Shown here: positions 63,333-64,000 of the stretch, piece after piece
How positions within the stretch are numbered: the stretch's first letter is position 1
Layout of the letters: each line of letters opens with the position of its first letter
Assembly (NCBI RefSeq): GCF_001894945.1
Contig: NZ_BCXE01000022.1
Location: 186,001 to 250,000 of the forward strand
Length of the DNA: 64,000 nucleotides
Direction of reading: 5' to 3'
Origin: Rhodococcus ruber NBRC 15591
Lineage (GTDB): Bacteria > Actinomycetota > Actinomycetes > Mycobacteriales > Mycobacteriaceae
Notes under the pieces: generated by a model
What the model was told of the DNA's origin: nothing
Database searches by the model: none
Seen by the model: the letters and a program-made list of their open reading frames with translations, nothing else
Position numbers and translations under genes: made by a program

Positions 63333-64000
63333 ATGTGCCGACTGTTCGGGCTGACCGCCGCGCCGCACCGGGTACACGCCACCTTCTGGCTGCTCGATGC
63401 GTCCGATTCGCTGGCCCGTCAGAGTCGGCGTGAACCCGACGGCACCGGGCTCGGGACGTTCGCCGACGACGGCCGCCCGGTGGTGGAGAAGCAACCGCTG
63501 GCGGCGTACGAGGACCGCGCGTTCGCCACCGAGGCGAAGGAGCGGCGGTCGCAGACGTTCGTCGCGCACATCCGGTTCGCCTCGACCGGGGGCCTCGACG
63601 TGGGCAACACGCATCCGTTCGAGCAGCGCGGGCGGCTGTTCGCCCACAACGGGGTCCTCGGCGACCTGCCGCGGCTCGAGGCCGAACTCGGCCCGTACCG
63701 CGACCTGGTGGCGGGCGAGACGGACTCGGAGCGGTTCTTCGCGCTCGTCACCCGCCGCATCGACGAGCACGGCGGCGACGTCGGTGCGGGCCTGACGGCC
63801 GCCGTCCGGTGGGCCGCCGGGAATCTGCCCGTCTACGCATTGAACGTGGTCCTGACGACCGCGACGGAGCTGTGGGCGCTGCGGTATCCGGACACCCACG
63901 ACCTGTTCGTCCTCGAGCGTCCCGCCGGCGGCCCGCACGGAGGCCGCCATCTCGAGCACGCCAGCGAGGCCGGCACGGTCCGCGTGCGGTCGGGCCACCT
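63333..64000 (+). CDS. Class II glutamine amidotransferase, 3' truncated by the window
   Basis: The first ~222 residues of an Ntn-type amidotransferase. The initiator Met is followed by Cys2 (MCRLFGLTA), the catalytic nucleophile after Met removal. The conserved segments HIRFASTGG and NTHPFEQRGRLFAHNGVLGDL match the GATase_4/EgtC-like branch. ATG at 63333 follows GGAAGGGGGG. The frame is open at the right edge, so the C-terminus is outside. Function within the family is not resolved. Confidence 0.88.
   Translation, partial: MCRLFGLTAAPHRVHATFWLLDASDSLARQSRREPDGTGLGTFADDGRPVVEKQPLAAYEDRAFATEAKERRSQTFVAHIRFASTGGLDVGNTHPFEQRGRLFAHNGVLGDLPRLEAELGPYRDLVAGETDSERFFALVTRRIDEHGGDVGAGLTAAVRWAAGNLPVYALNVVLTTATELWALRYPDTHDLFVLERPAGGPHGGRHLEHASEAGTVRVRSGH

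Overview
The window is a high-GC actinobacterial chromosome segment centred on the replication origin. Gene content and order (rpmH-rnpA-yidD-yidC-jag-rsmG-parA-parB on one side; dnaA-dnaN-recF-dciA-gyrB-gyrA on the other), the GyrA intein at the active tyrosine, the sigM/anti-sigma/trxB/trxA/cwlM block, DUF3566, DUF6049 and R2lox all point to the Mycobacteriales. Rhodococcus is my best guess, from general resemblance rather than a database match.

Layout. 1-5.3 kb: end of a membrane-anchored protein, an R2-like ligand-binding oxidase, a DyP peroxidase/PCu(A)C copper chaperone/membrane protein group, then a DJ-1/PfpI plus MarR operon with palindromic operators and an outlying parS. 5.35-10.7 kb (minus strand): tRNA-Ala, a 33-residue microprotein gene, tRNA-Ile, a DUF3566 protein and gyrA with a 427-residue homing-endonuclease intein. 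10.8-17.0 kb: a conservon (sensor kinase, roadblock, DUF742, GTPase) followed by two MHYT-domain membrane proteins, lying between gyrA and gyrB. 17.3-28 kb: gyrB, an accessory oxidoreductase operon whose reductase is frameshifted, dciA, recF, dnaN, oriC and dnaA.

28.3-34.5 kb (plus strand): rpmH, rnpA, yidD, yidC, jag, rsmG, parA and parB, with six parS-type sites between the start of rsmG and the start of parA. 34.5-50 kb: a GNAT-like protein, the CwlM pseudo-amidase, trxA/trxB behind a SigH-type promoter, an old-yellow-enzyme/TetR pair, SigM with its anti-sigma factor, MurJ joined to a pseudokinase, DUF6049, a NUDIX hydrolase and the CCA-adding enzyme. 50-64 kb: furA-katG, a very large assimilatory nitrate reductase with fused flavodoxin and NADPH-reductase modules, a HTH-TOBE gene with modABC, a DUF4185 secreted protein, an MFS transporter and the start of a class II glutamine amidotransferase.

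How the parts work together. oriC lies between dnaA and dnaN, with strong DnaA boxes on both sides of dnaA, and ParB/parS sites lie within about 7 kb. Replication genes point away from the origin on each side. Cell-envelope regulation (CwlM, MurJ/pseudokinase, SigM) and thiol redox (TrxAB) are packed beside the partition genes as in mycobacteria. Molybdate uptake sits next to its likely consumer, the nitrate reductase. The least explained elements are the conservon-MHYT operon splitting gyrB from gyrA, a dense array of CTCGAG palindromes in oriC that recurs near parS, and two apparent frameshifts (the PDR-type reductase and the MurJ/pseudokinase junction).
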